A stretch of 64,000 bases of DNA from assembly GCA_030248135.1 (NCBI GenBank), contig JASANC010003886.1:151097-215096 (forward strand). The letters run 5' to 3'. Source of the DNA: Theristus sp. LFF4_11. Its lineage: Eukaryota > Nematoda > Chromadorea > Monhysterida > Xyalidae. Below the pieces are notes generated by a model. The model did not search any database, was not told the origin of the DNA, and was given only the letters and a program-made list of their open reading frames with translations. Each line of letters starts with the position of its first letter. Position 1 is the first letter of the stretch. A program made the translations under genes and the position numbers. Of the stretch, positions 37,217 through 49,337 are shown one piece after another.

Positions 37217-40200
37217 ATGTACAAGGTTGTCTTCCTTCTGTTTGTGGTGAGCTTTTGATTTTAAATGTGAAATATGTGGAAGATCTAAAAATTCATACAA
37301 AGTCATTTTTAGATTCTGCTTCAAGTTGTGGCACTCGTGTTAGGACAAAGTACACTGACCGATATCAGTTAGTTTATCAGAGCAACCAATTCTTATGTTT
37401 CTGTAGGTTGCATTGTTTTATTAAATTTAGAGTTTGAAAGTTGAACTACAGTTTGATTTCTCATCTTACAATGCGTTACATAAATTCAGCCTTGAAAGCG
37501 TGCTGCGGCTCGACTTGTACTGACTACACGAATCCACTGGAGTTGTTTGGACTGCAGTGTTGCGGAGTAACACCAGTAAATTTGTTCAAGCAAATCTGTT
37601 GCGAAGGAGTGGCTCACCTTCGTCATCAGGGACAAGTCTACTACGAAGACTGCTGCGGGGCGAAACCGCTCGGCTGGGACCAAACTTGTTGCCAGGGTGT
37701 GGTACGTCGTATTCATTCGTGCAAAGGTGCTATTCAGTGAAGTCCAATGTTCGAACATTTCGAAACTGTTGCTTTATTAAAAAAACTAGCGCAAAGAAAG
37801 GGCATGAAAAAACACCAAAACAAAAACCGTTTTAAATTGATAAAAACTACGGAAATAAGATAGGTTTCTAAACCAAAAAAAAATCATTTTAAAAACTGAC
37901 AATAAATAAAACATCGCTTTACCTTTAAAAAATCCGAATTTTCTTAATTTTGAGTTGCTATGAATGGTTTAACACCGTTTGCAAATAAGAGTAGGGGGTC
38001 CAGGAACATTCCGTGATAAATGGAAAAGTTTTTAAACGAAGGGTGAAGGGACATTCTACTAATCAAGGCGCTTCAGGTTTACCCCCTGAGTAGTACTCTT
38101 CTGATTATGCCTATAAAGGTTGTTTTTAGGATGCGGACGTTAAAAAACCCTTGATTTTTTTGCGATTTTTCGCAGTGTACTTTTTAGCTCTACCGTACCT
38201 CGTTGTTGTACAGTTTTTGGAACCTCACACAGTATTCACGTGAAAGATCTTGCGGAGATCTTTAAGGCCCTGTATCAATGAGCCCTTGCAAGGGGGTCCC
38301 TGATGAGTCGCTACGACGCTGGTTAAAATTACTTTTTTAAATCACGCTATTTTTTAAAACATTTTTGAGCTTATAAACACAACTTTTTGATTTTCATTTT
38401 TGGTTCTACAAAGGTGTTTTCGGGGTCGCTGAATTTGAATCTGACCTTAGATTTTTGTCCCGGCCATTTTTTTGCCTAAAAATTGGGCAAAAACTTTTTT
38501 TGCGTTTTCCAGTGGTTTTTTGTTTTTTCTAATTTTAAATGTGGATTATTATTTAAAAAACTGTTTTCTAATATCTTTACAACTGCTGTACTTGAATCCG
38601 TTATTATATTTTGTAACGGACCACTTTCTCGCGCAAAAATGGGAAAACATAGATTTTTTGCCGTTTTCAGACTTTTTTTTCATAGTAATAAATAAGTTTT
38701 GAAAACAGTTTTTAAAACCACTTCCTAGGAGTTCCCGAAGACGCCGAATCTATTTCAAAACTTATTTATTACTGTGAAACGAAAACGAATGAAAAAAAAA
38801 CCATTTTTTGGGTGCGCAAGTAGTCAGTTGCAAAATAGCGGTTGTAAGGCTATTAGAAAATAGTTTTTAAATAAAACCTACGCATAAAATTAAAAACATT
38901 AAAATAAAAAACACTGAAAAACGCAATAAATGTTTTTCCCCAATTTTTAGGCAAAAAATACCCTGGGCAAAAATCTAAAGTCAGATTCAAATTCAGCGAC
39001 CTCGAAAACACCCCTGTGGAACCAAACTTGAAAATCAAAAAGCTGTGTTTTTTATCAAAAATCAAAAAACCCAATATGCGTTTGCACGCACAGATAAAGA
39101 AAATGTTTCATGGCTGCGCGGCAATTTGAAATCAGCAAAACTTAACGTATTCTGACGGCAGATTTGTGCTAGAAATTGGAAAAAAACTAATCAGAATCTT
39201 TTCTTACTAAATAAATTTATTTTATTTCGTATTCGAACTGCTTTCGGGCGCAAACCAATTTTTCAACTGTGCGGCTTTTCTATGCGTCATGCCACCTTCA
39301 CACGCAAAGATAATAGTAGAATGTCCCTTGGTTTTTTTCCATTCTCAAAAACGGCTTGCATACTTTGTAAATTTGCTTCAAATACATTTTATAATTTATT
39401 TAAAAAAAATTGCTCGAAGCACGAATCCATCCCAACAAATTGAGATTTCGGGAGTTTTAGAATAATAAAACTGAAAAATTAAGCAACTACCATGGGAAAA
39501 TATAACGGTGAACAATGTGATGACTGATGAGATTAGATTTTTATTCGCAGAAAAGCGAAAACCAAAAAAGCTTTCCTAAAAAGGAAAAGTGGCATCTAAA
39601 ACGACCATAAACGGAAATTGTTTGTGTCGAAATAAGCTGGAGTTTTGTTTTGGGCCAAAAAGTTCGGTATGCAATCAGTACACTAACAGGTTGATTGGCG
39701 TAAAACCTCGAAATTTAGTCTTTGGTACAACCACTCAGCTGTTTTTCGTGGCAAATTGCCACAGGTACGAACGTATCCGGACCTTTCCCACGCGGACATT
39801 TCCCGTTCGGACCTTTACCGCAGGCGGACTTTTCCCCGCGGACCTTTCCCCGCGGATCTTTCCCACGTCGGACCTTTCCCGCGCAAACCTTTCCCGCGCG
39901 GACCTTTCCCGCGGCGGACCTTTCCCGCAGCGGACCTTTCCCGAGCGGATTTCTGTTAACCTTTTATGGTTCGTTTGTTGAATCGTTCGTTTTCCAGCGT
40001 ATTTATTTATTGAAAATCCAAAAATAATCCATCCAACTTGAGCAAAATGTATTTTTCAAAAATCTGAAAAAATGTAACTCAGTCATTTAAAAATTTCAAC
40101 TTTAAAAATTTCAAATTTAAAATATTGTAAAAATTCAGCGACAAAATTTTTCATGTTTTTTTTGCCTTACTCATGCTGCCTCATAAATAAGCAGATATTC

Positions 40201-43200
40201 TGCCTCCAGATGTCTCAGCAGAAAGAAACAAATTGTATTTGAAAAGCTGCGAAATGATTTGACACTTTATCGATTGAACACGACAAATTGAAATCAGTTG
40301 GTTCCGTGTCATCTTGTAGCCTGCTATGCTCGTTGTGGAGCCCTGTGTGCTTGAATGCTTCAAAACGAACGATTTACCAAACGAACCATAAAACGCTAAC
40401 AGAAACACGACGCGGGACTCGGGAAAAGTCCGCATGCGGGAAACGTTCGCCGCAGGAAAGGTCCGCGCGGGAAAGGTCCGCTGCGGAAAAGGTTCGCGCG
40501 GGAAAGTCCGCCGCGGGAAAGGTCCGCTGCGAGAAAGGTCCGCGCGGGAAAGGTCTGCTGCGGGAAAGATCCGCGCGAGAAAGGTCCGCCGCGGGAAAGG
40601 TCCGCTGCGGGAAAGGTTCGCTGCGGGAAAGGTCCGCGCGGGAAAAGTCTACGCGGGAAAGGTCCGCCTGTGGGAAAGGTCCGCGCGGGAAAGGTCCGCC
40701 TGTGGGAAAGGTCCGCGCGGGAAAGGTCCGCCTGTGGGAAAGGTCCGCGAATCGGTACGAAATGTGGCATGAAACCACCGTATTTTAATTATTATCTTTT
40801 ATTTTGGTCCCGCGTCTCAATGCGCGCATAGATGGCTAAGCAGTCTCATGACGACGCGGGAATTCAAAATTGACAAAGGTATCCGAGTCCCCGAAATCAA
40901 GCCGGGTCACTTAGGCTATTCTGAATTACCACATAAAAGATTGAAACTAGTTTCCTTTCACGTCCACAGCTGCATTGAGTCGCAGGTCAAAAGATAATAA
41001 GTATTCAACAAAAACGGAATAAGGATATCTACCAGCCAGCATATTACAAAACGTCTACACACCCAACCCACGAACGCTTTTCAAAAAAGCAACATGTTCA
41101 GCTATTCAAATTCACCATTGAAAAAGACCTATTAATAATATTAATACACTGTGATTGGGGTGTACTGTATTTCTTATGGTGATTGGGGTGTATCGGTTGT
41201 CCCTGCTGGTCAGTTTCCCTAATCCGCCGCTAGGGATGGATCCGGCAAATTTGCCGGAATCCGAGCCGGATCCGGCAAAAGCCCATTCCGGCCGGGCCGG
41301 ATCCGGCATTGCCAGAATACGGGCCGGAATGGCCTTTTTAGGTCTAAAAAACATCTACGCACATTTCGTCGCTTCTTCATCACATTTTCAGCATAAAACA
41401 GCACAGACACAGAAACAAAGTCAGCAAGACACAGCACGTGAACCAACCAAAAATTACAACAACAACAATTGACAAAATTCACATCGCATAGGGATAATCA
41501 AGTGCTGCCAACACTCCATTCAGAAACATGACCTTTTCGGCGTTCTGAGTTGACAGACGAGATTGGCTGTACACAAACACCTGCCTGGCTTCAGAGAACA
41601 TTCGTTGCTTGCCACGCTTGTTGGTAGCGGTGCCAGGTATCTGCGCGCGATTGTCGATAGTTTGGGGTATTTAGACGAGTTCAGCCGCCAAAAGTCTAGC
41701 ATTAGATCACTTTTGTCCGTTTCGTCGATAAAATCATCCGACTCGTACATATTCATTTCGCCGCGCAGTTCGTCTTCGAGACCGGATTCGCCTGACGGGT
41801 TTCGCGGTCGCGCAGCGTGAAACTCGATGCCTCCGCAGAGGCCAGTCGATTTCTTTTTTGGTTCGGGCTCGCGTTCACTTTTGTCATCGTCGTTGTTCGC
41901 GATCTCGGATGTATCGTCGCAGTTTGTGGGCATTGTGGGTGTTCTGGGGCTCACAAAAGCAACTGTTTGACAGCTAACTGAATATGACCAACGAAGTTGG
42001 CTGATTTCAAAAAACCTGCTATTGTTCATCAACAACGTCGGCCAAAAGCTGGCAGCCACGTTTTTTAAAGTGGACGATGCTGCACATAAGTTTACCACTC
42101 AAGACAAAAGCAGTGAACCATTTACCATTGAACAGAACACTAAACTAAAGAAACGCTCACTGATCACATGTCAAATGCACAACAACAAAACCAACAAAGC
42201 ACCGAAACAAATTTGTCAAACCATTGAACAGCTCTGAAACGGAGGAATCAACTGGTTAATTCGCGGGTCTCGGCCATTCCGGCCGGATCCGGCAAAATTG
42301 CGCCGGAATCCGGAATCCGGACCGGAACCGGCTCCATCCCTATCCGCCGCTCACACATATTTACTATAAATAACCTTTGCGGTTTGCAACTGGTTCTTTG
42401 GGCAGACATCCATTGATTCCTTCGTGCAACTACAGCGAAACAGTCGAAACGCAGTGCCTGCATTCAAAAAAACCTGGCAGACTGGCAGCGTCGGTCTGGT
42501 AGCACCAATCAGTGAGCAGCTAAACTCAGAATCAACTCAGCAAACTGCACAAACATTTTCTTTTCACCGCAGTTTTTTGCATTTAACAAAACTAAACTGA
42601 AAACTTATGTTACTTATATGTTACTTGTTACTTATGCTTACTATAGATAGAGTGCATGTATGTCGCATTGCAGGTGCACAACGTCGCTGGGCAAGTGTGC
42701 TGCGGCGCATCGCCGTACAATTCGTACGATCAGTCGCAAATGTGCTGCCAGGTGAACGTGAACGACGTGTTCCGTTCAGATGTCGTGACACTGAAAGTGA
42801 CACAACGAACGCTTGTCTGATCACAATGTTGCTGTTGTTCACTGCAGGGCGTGTTGCACCAAGTGACTGCACAGCATACTGCGTGCTGCGGTAATGCGAC
42901 GTACGACGGTGGCACCACTGAATTCTGTTGTGGCGACGTCGTCTACAAAAAGACAACACACGACCGCTGCTGTGTCTACCCGCACCCAACATCCGAGACC
43001 GTGCCACCTGCACAGATCGGCACAGGTACAGTATGGCCGAATAAATAACGCAGTCCTTGCCTTTTCAACCAAGACGAGTTCAGTCGCAGTCTAGGAGTTG
43101 CCTTTCTCAAAAACGCTAAGACATTCGTCAATCGTTTGTGCAACAAACAGAACAGCACGAATGACCAATTAATTTTAAGAAATATGTGAAATTTGAAACA

Positions 43201-45191
43201 CAATTGGGTTTCTGAACGTCTTTTTTCATTCAAAGTTCGCGCGCTCCTTGCACCCTGACAAAAACGTTATGTTTTATCGGCCATCATACCGCACAAAAAG
43301 TGGGGCATTGATAAAACTACAGACCCGCACCCGACCCGACCCGATAAAAATTGTGTGATAAAACTACAGACCCGATGTCGGGTCTGGTCTAGACCAGAAA
43401 AGCGTTGATAAAACTACAGACCCGATGTTTTTGAAAAAATGCTCAAAATTTGAAAAAAATTCAAAAAAATAAAATTGGCCTAAAATCGGTCTAAATAAAC
43501 CTTATTGGCTGGAAACAGGTTGCAAATATAAAAAATGTTTTTGCTTGGCGGGAAATTCAAAGATTGAATCAAAACGTGTCTGGTCACGGTCAGTTTTGTT
43601 TGCTTCATGCGTCTGATGTTACAAGTTCCATATATGAGGGTGTGGCTCTGCGAGTAACAAAAAATACACGGCAGTTCTGGGCTCTTATTGGCTGCTCATG
43701 TTATCGATTTCCCAACGTGCATGAGCGTCGAATATCGAATCAGGATTTCCTGGATTTCACGCGTTCATTATTGTTGCTGCATGCGGCTGATGTTACACGT
43801 TTCGTATATGATAGAGTGTGGCTATGCGAGCAACAACACGACAATGCTGTACTGTGCAGGGCTTTTGCTGTGCTTTGGTGCATGTGGATTGCGATTATCG
43901 CTTTTGTGCAAAATGTCCTTCAGATTGCGTGTCGCATGTTGTATCTCGCATAGCCACACTCTATCAAAAACGAAACGTGTAACATCAGCCGCGTGCAGTA
44001 ACAATAGTGAAAGCGTGAAATCCAGGAAATCCTAAATCCTGAGTCGCGCTCATGCACGTTGGGAAATCGATAACATGAGCAGCCAATACGAGCCCAGAAC
44101 TGCCGTGTATGTTTTGTTACTCGCAGAGCCACACCCTCATATATGGAACTTGTAACATCAGCTGCGTGAAGCAAACAAAACTGACTGTGACCAGACGAGA
44201 CACGTTTTGATTCAATATTTGAATTTCCCGCCAAACAAAAACATTTTTTATATTTGCAACCTGTTCCCAGCCAACTACGTTTATTTTGGCCGATTTTGGG
44301 CCAATTTTATTTTTTTTTGATTTTTTCAAATTTTAGAGCATTTTTTCAAAAACATCGGGTCTGTAGTTTTATCAACGCTTTTCTGGCCCAGACCCGACCC
44401 GACATCGGGTCTGTAGTTTTATCACACAATTTTTATCGGGTCGGGTGCGGGTCTGTAGTTTTATCAATGCCCCAAAAAGTGCAGAAATCAAAGCTGAAGG
44501 CCAGTTTATATCTGCGTATGACGTATGCGCACACAGTACGGCGCGTCAAATCTCGTTCATGGTGCAAAAACTAGCAATGCAGCCCAGCACGTCTGGTTTT
44601 AGGAGTTGTGTTCGTTCGCACCTAACTTACGTCTGCATACGTCAAATATAAACGGGCCTAAAGGCCGCCAATTTGCCTGTAATTTACCGTTCAACTGACT
44701 GCATGTTTCGTGTGATAACATCCAATCAACGAACACGAAACAAGTTTTTGTTTGCTTTTGCGACTCAGGTGCACTTTTGCACAAGCGGAAAGGGAATTGG
44801 TTTTATGCTGAATGTGGCAATTCAAAGTGACTCTGACCTCAAGATCTAATTCGCCCCTTCTCAGGAACTCGGATCACCTCTCAATTTAGAATTGTGAGGT
44901 CTTTAACTGAAAGTCAATGTCTGCGTGCATGAGTGAGTCGCAGAACAGGAAAGATAAACCAGTTCAGTTCTGTGAATGCCAAACGCCAAAAACAAAGATA
45001 TTCGTTCAGGTTACCTGTCAAGCACGCACTTTTGTTGTTCGGGCGTGCACAGTCGCACAGGCGCGTACGACAGCTGCTGCTACAAGAACAACCCGGTCGA
45101 CAACAGCTGGACGCCGCAAGCGTTCAATTCGACGACGCACTGCTGCGATTACAACGGTGCCAGGCCCACGAATGCGGACGGCACCTGCTGA
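37217..45191 (+). CDS. Secreted galaxin-like di-cysteine repeat protein
   Basis: Six exons, 37217-37225, 37313-37349, 37490-37701, 42674-42751, 42848-43025 and 45010-45191, give 231 residues (696 nt, consistent phases). Exon 1 is only ATG TAC AAG; with exon 2 it forms the signal peptide YKILLQVVALVLGQ. The mature chain is built from repeats with paired cysteines: LKACCGSTCTDYTNP, LQCCGVTPVN, KQICCEGV, YEDCCGAKPLGWDQTCC, GQVCCGASPYNSYDQSQMCC, HTACCGNATYDGGTTEFCC, DRCCVYP, HFCCSGVHSRTGAYDSCC, THCCDYNG. This CCxG...CC pattern is that of galaxins (coral skeleton matrix and adhesive proteins); the role here is unknown. Introns 3 and 5 (4.97 and 1.98 kb) are swollen by transposons. The three-codon first exon is the least certain part. 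Confidence 0.8.
37968..39330. repeat. Palindromic dispersed repeat in galaxin-like intron
   Basis: Begins AACACCGTTTGCAAATAAGA, and its first ~600 bp are matched by 62763-63370. The blocks around 38400-38520 and 38930-39060 are inverse copies of each other (GGGGTCGCTGAATTTGAATC against GATTCAAATTCAGCGACCTC), making a foldback of ~660 bp. No coding capacity recognised. Confidence 0.75.
39772..40753. mobile_element. Foldback transposon with tandem-repeat TIRs
   Basis: A 982-bp element flanked by the 8-bp direct repeat GGTACGAA (39764-39771 and 40754-40761). The left arm is ~170 bp of GCGGACCTTTCCC units (~13-15 bp); the right arm is ~320 bp of the inverse, CGGGAAAGGTCCG. The centre is AT-rich and shared with 36393-36901. 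It lies in galaxin-like intron 3. The 8-bp duplication suggests mobilisation by a hAT-type transposase. Confidence 0.88.
41231..42342. mobile_element. hAT element with CCGGATCCGGC repeat TIRs
   Basis: A 1,112-bp element bounded by TAGGGATGG and CCATCCCTA, with the 8-bp duplication TCCGCCGC on both sides (41223-41230 and 42343-42350). Subterminal arms are made of GGATCCGGCAAA and CCGGAATCCG repeats. It contains a decayed hAT transposase C-terminus, which fits the 8-bp duplication. It lies in galaxin-like intron 3. Confidence 0.93.
41476..42098 (-). pseudogene. hAT transposase C-terminal remnant
   Basis: The minus strand encodes an acidic linker (NCDDTSEIANNDDDKSEREP) and then the start of the hAT dimerisation domain: DLMLDFWRLNSSKYPKLSTI and ARRYLAPLPTSVASNE. 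The normal next block (SERxFS) is out of frame: at ~41608 one copy of a 4-bp ACGA repeat appears to be missing, after which the other frame continues MFSEARQVF and SRLSTQNAEKVMFLN. The N-terminal BED finger and catalytic core are absent. Non-functional. Confidence 0.85.
43303..44472. mobile_element. Full-length palindromic foldback element
   Basis: A ~1.17-kb element that is almost one perfect hairpin: the left half (GGGCATTGATAAAACTACAG, then ACCCGACCCGA units) returns inverted at the right end. Flanks carry the direct repeat CAAAAAGTG (7-9 bp, depending on where the end is set). The centre of symmetry is near 43890. It lies in the last galaxin-like intron. No transposase is encoded; the mirrored frames on the two strands are by-products. 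Confidence 0.88.
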
Positions 45192-45431
45192 GAATCAAAA
45201 AGCAGTCAATGGCAACACGCCAGTTGGAAGAGAACCATCACCGAATTGCTACTGAAACTGCCGTTGAAACTTTGCACATTCCACGAACTGTTGCTTACCT
45301 CAGCCAACTCAACATTTAACTTGGCTAACAAAGAAATTTTTTTGTTGTTATCAAAATTACGCGCAAAAATTCTCCACCAAATCGCAATGAATCGCCTTTT
45401 TTTATTGAATAGTTATGAACAAAACATCAGA

Positions 45432-48400
45432 TCAAGTCCACGGTAGAAAGTTCACATGCATGACAAAACCAACAAATGCAAAGCCAAGGAAATACGTGAT
45501 GATCAATCGTTGCTGCCAAGTGGCAGCATGTTTAACAAACGAATAAAGACCAGCACAAAATGAACCTGAAAGTGACCTTTGGTTCAGAGTTTCAACGGGA
45601 CCCAGAAAGAAATCACTCAAAAACCACAGCAGCACCGGGTTTGCCGCAAACAACAATCGTGTCACAACTTCAACATTCGCACAAACACCACAGAAACCCG
45701 TTAAAATGGCAGCATGAAGTACAAAAGGCAACAACGAAACGTTGCACACTATGGACCAATGATCTGTTTTGCGTAAAAACGAGCGCAGCAACAAACAAAC
45801 AATGATCACAGCCGGTGCGGCAAGAAAAAACAATGGCACTTTTTGAAATCTGTAGTATCTGAACAGTCCGACATCCCAATACTTTAGCTGGACGTCCGAA
45901 TAAAACAACGGTAGCTTGTTATGGCACCAAGTCAGTTGCGATAAATTGCCCGGCAGAACGAGCGTGTTGTCGGTTTTGGCTAACGCACGAATAGAGGGGT
46001 GCAAATCGGGGTGATGACGTGTGAGGCAGAACGTTTGGTAGACAATGACCGAGTGCACTGTGTACGGCAGCACAAACAGCACCAACGAACAGACGCCGAC
46101 ACAGAGCGTGCGCAACACGCGCAAGCACGCACGCCTCGCAGACATCGCATTGTGCAGCTGCTCCAGCAACACAAACGCCACGAAGCCAATGTTCAGGAGA
46201 CCGTTGGAGCGCGCCAGCAGCGCCAGCGCAAAACACACGGACGCCGAACAACAGCGCACCATGAGACTGCTGTTGTTGTTGTTCGAATACAACAGCAGCA
46301 AACCGTAGAACGTCAGTGCTGCATACAGCGACTCGCTGTAGCACGCCGCAAAGAACACGGACGCTGGATTGATCGTAAACAGTGTTGCACACACTGATGC
46401 ACGCTGGAACGCGTTGCCAGCTGTCTTGCTGTCGTGACATTCATAGAGCAGCTTTGTTAGGCGACACAGAACTGAGGCGGCGCTGCAGAACAGCGATGCG
46501 TTCAGCGCAACGCCAGTGAGCAGCAGAGCACTGCGCAACTGCAACACGCCAACCGGCAGCATGCACCACCAAGCACGAGTCACGTAACGCACCTTACAAT
46601 ACAATCCGTGTCATCTCGCATGTTCAAGAACTCAAAAAAACTGCAAATATATCTGTCACAAAGCATAGCTGTTCTGGGGGGGGGCTTCCAAAAAATTTTC
46701 GATTCTATCTCTAGCTGAGAGGTTTTTGGCTCAGCTATTCTCTGTCAAAAAATTTTCTCAGCCAGCTATGAAAATTGTTGTCATAGAATAGGTCAATTTT
46801 TGACCAAAATTTATCATTTTTGCTCGAATTTGACCTGCATAGTGCAGGTAAACATTTTGCCGTGTAGGTAGAAATTTGGAGCACGCATGCAGGTGACTTT
46901 TCGTGGTCGGAGACGCCTACGCCACTCACCGAAGTTTTAAGGATCACAAAAGTTCTTGACGAATCTTCAAATCAAAAGCACAAAAATGTTTTTTGATTGT
47001 GTATTTTCAAAAATTTTCTCCGCTGCACAAGATGATTTTCAAGCCATTAACTGGTTCAGCCGTTAAAAATTTTGAAAGACAGTCAGACGAAGTTATTTTT
47101 TGTTCTGTGAATGACGGGTCAAAATTGATTTCACATGTTGTACTGATTTCGGATGTTCTGGTTTCTTGCGGACGTACGTTTTTGAGAAAACCTTCAAATT
47201 CGGAACCTTGACAAATAAATAAGTTACTGTCTTCAAATGAGTTCCGATGGCTGCAACATTATGAGTTAATTTTCGTTGTTATGCGGTTTTGCATCCACAA
47301 TACACTCAACCATCCATACACAGAAACGGAATTTTCATTTTTATTTAAAATTTCTAAAAAAAAAATAATTGCGCGAAAAAAAGCTACACTCAACCTAGGT
47401 TTTTTTCAAAAAGTCGGTTCTGCAATTTGCAGAAATTTGGTAAAAAATTTCTGCAAATGAAATTTGGTTTCTGCAAACTTCAAAAACACGACGAAAATGG
47501 TTTTTGTGCTTGTTAAATGGCATTTTTTTCGCTCTGAGCATCATTTCTTAACGATGCGCAGAATTGCAATTGCCAATTTCATCGTTTTACCGCAGAATTT
47601 TTCAAAGATTTAGAAAAAACACCAAAACCAAACCAGATTGCCAAACCAAACAAATCACCAATCATTCGTTTCAAATCATTCAACCAAACAACAACACAAT
47701 CAATATCAAATGAAAACCCTCATTGCTCAAATTCCGCAATCAAAACAATGGCTTCGGTCGGTTCGACGTTCGCAAAGGTGCAGTTCACTTTGTTCGGTTT
47801 GATTTTGTATCGCCTCTTCCCTCTTTGTTTTCATCCCCAGATACTGCATGCTTGCCTGCAGTTATACTCGGACCAGGAAATTGAATTCGTTCGCGTTTGA
47901 ATCGTTTTCATTCGTCAGCGATGAATAAAACTGGTGCAGATACAGCAGATGAGATCGGCATTTCCGTACGCCAGCAGCTGTTCAGATCCATCCATCTCAG
48001 ACGGTAGAATATTTTGGCAGCCTTCAGAACGCTGTGCGCGTCTTCGAATCGGTTGCTGAGATTCTCGACAAGCTCGACGACAAACTTGCGCACCGTACCT
48101 TTGCCAATGTCGTATTTTTGCATCTTTTGCTGTGTGGATGATGGATCACTTCATTCTAATTCCAAACAGAAAGTCTAACAGCAAACAATAATTTTCGATT
48201 TGATCTGATTCTGTTTTATTTTTCGAATTTGAAATACTCCGATTTTATTTACGAAGGCAACACAAAACGCCAATCATTGCGCTACAGCAACCGCCGAAAC
48301 AACTGTTTTTGACAAAAAAACTTTGAAATTTCTTCCATGTTGATGTGAAACCTCAGTCAAGCGCTGAGCACAAAATGAATATTGCAGAACCAAAGTTTGC

Positions 48401-49275
48401 CTGCAAATCTGTTTCTGCAATTTGCAGAAATCTGCTAAAAAATTTCTGCAAACGGTCCAAAATTTCTGCAAAAAACCGACGTTTTTCTGCAAAAAAAACA
48501 GCACTCAACTCAACTGTCATTTTAGCTGAATTTGATGTTCAACGATGAGTTTCAACAAAATTTACAATTTAAGGTATTTTTTCGCGTGTGGAGTCAAAAT
48601 TGACTGAAAACATTTCATGCGGGTTAAAATTGCTCCATGCAGGTAAGAGTTTGGAGCTACCGGTGCAGGTTACACTTTTTACCAAAAACCCTGCCAATTT
48701 TTGATAAAATACGTATTTAATTTTGGCGTATTCTTAATTATCTTTCTATCTTTAATTTTGCAGCGGTCTATTTGGAAAATTTGGTCCAGCTAACAAAATC
48801 CTCCCCCCCCCCCCCCCACCGCCAGGCCCAGCTCTGGAACAATTATCTATATCGGGAACAACATGACAAAAAGTGGCTTCGGGTTTACGACTTTTTTCTT
48901 GGTTTGAAATCGATGTTTCAAATATTTGAAAGAACTGTTTTATTCCCGAAGGACCAGTTTTCTGCCACAGAAGCTCTTAAGCAAAAAAATTGAAACGTTG
49001 CAAACACTCACGAGAAACGGATACAGTGGTGCAAACGCAAGATTCTGTTCGAATGTGTAGCCGAACTCAGCTATGTGTAAAAAATGGACGCTGTCCCAAC
49101 GCGCAAATCCACCAAACAACATTTGAACAGCACGATCGAGAACAGATGACAACGACGAGTGGTGCTGCACCGATTTGAATGCTGCTGCGTCATGGTCAGG
49201 AATGAAAATGTTTGAAACGAACTGCACCAGAAAAACGATGACGAAACGACAGCCCGACGACATCTCTGTGGACAT
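45432..49275 (-). CDS. PIGV: GPI mannosyltransferase 2 (PIG-V)
   Basis: Two exons on the minus strand, 49012-49275 and 45432-46592, encode about 474 residues (human PIG-V is 493). PIG-V adds the second mannose to the GPI precursor in the ER membrane. Exon 1 carries the family signature RWDSVHFLHIAEFGYTFEQ and LAFAPLYPFL. Exon 2 carries LRSALLLTGVALNASLF, NPASVFFAACYSESLYA, LARSNGLLNIGF, FCLTRHHPD, YWDVGLFRYYRFQKVPLF and the C-terminus HVNFLPWT, which is diagnostic. It is multi-spanning throughout. The start at MSTEMSSGC (49275) is the most upstream plausible ATG, followed by hydrophobic FVIVFLVQFVSN. The single 2.4-kb intron contains a hAT-like element. It is convergent with the galaxin-like gene, 240 bp away. 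Confidence 0.94.
46664..48846. mobile_element. hAT-like element with G/C-tract ends in PIG-V intron
   Basis: The left end CATAGCTGTTCTGGGGGGGG and the right end (C-tract then CCAGCTCTGGAACAATTAT) resemble the ends of the complete MITE at 58052-58645. Internal blocks such as GGCTCAGCTATTCTCT are shared too. It encloses the hAT-like fragment at 47908-48123. No clean target duplication was found, so the outer limits are approximate. Confidence 0.55.
47908..48123 (-). pseudogene. hAT transposase-like fragment
   Basis: A short open frame (KGTVRKFVVELVENLSNRFE and DAHSVLKAAKIFYRL) of the type found in hAT transposases and their domesticated relatives, between catalytic core and dimerisation domain. 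No continuation was found. Weak assignment based on pattern alone. Confidence 0.4.
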
Positions 49276-49337
49276 TCTGCAAGTTGAACATGTAGAAGCA
49301 GTCGAAGGCGAACGCATATTTTTGAGTGGGGTGTGTA

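Noticed and set aside
39756..40788. Frames resembling pentapeptide repeats (RTFPARTFPAADLS)
   Set aside because: They are translations of the foldback arms. The reverse arm gives equivalent frames on the opposite strand.
41112..41354. A Pro/Arg/Ala-rich frame over the CCGGATCC repeats
   Set aside because: It is the translated arm of the hAT element.
43564..44329. Mirrored frames on both strands with similar peptides
   Set aside because: They are by-products of the palindromic foldback; no splice sites or known motifs.
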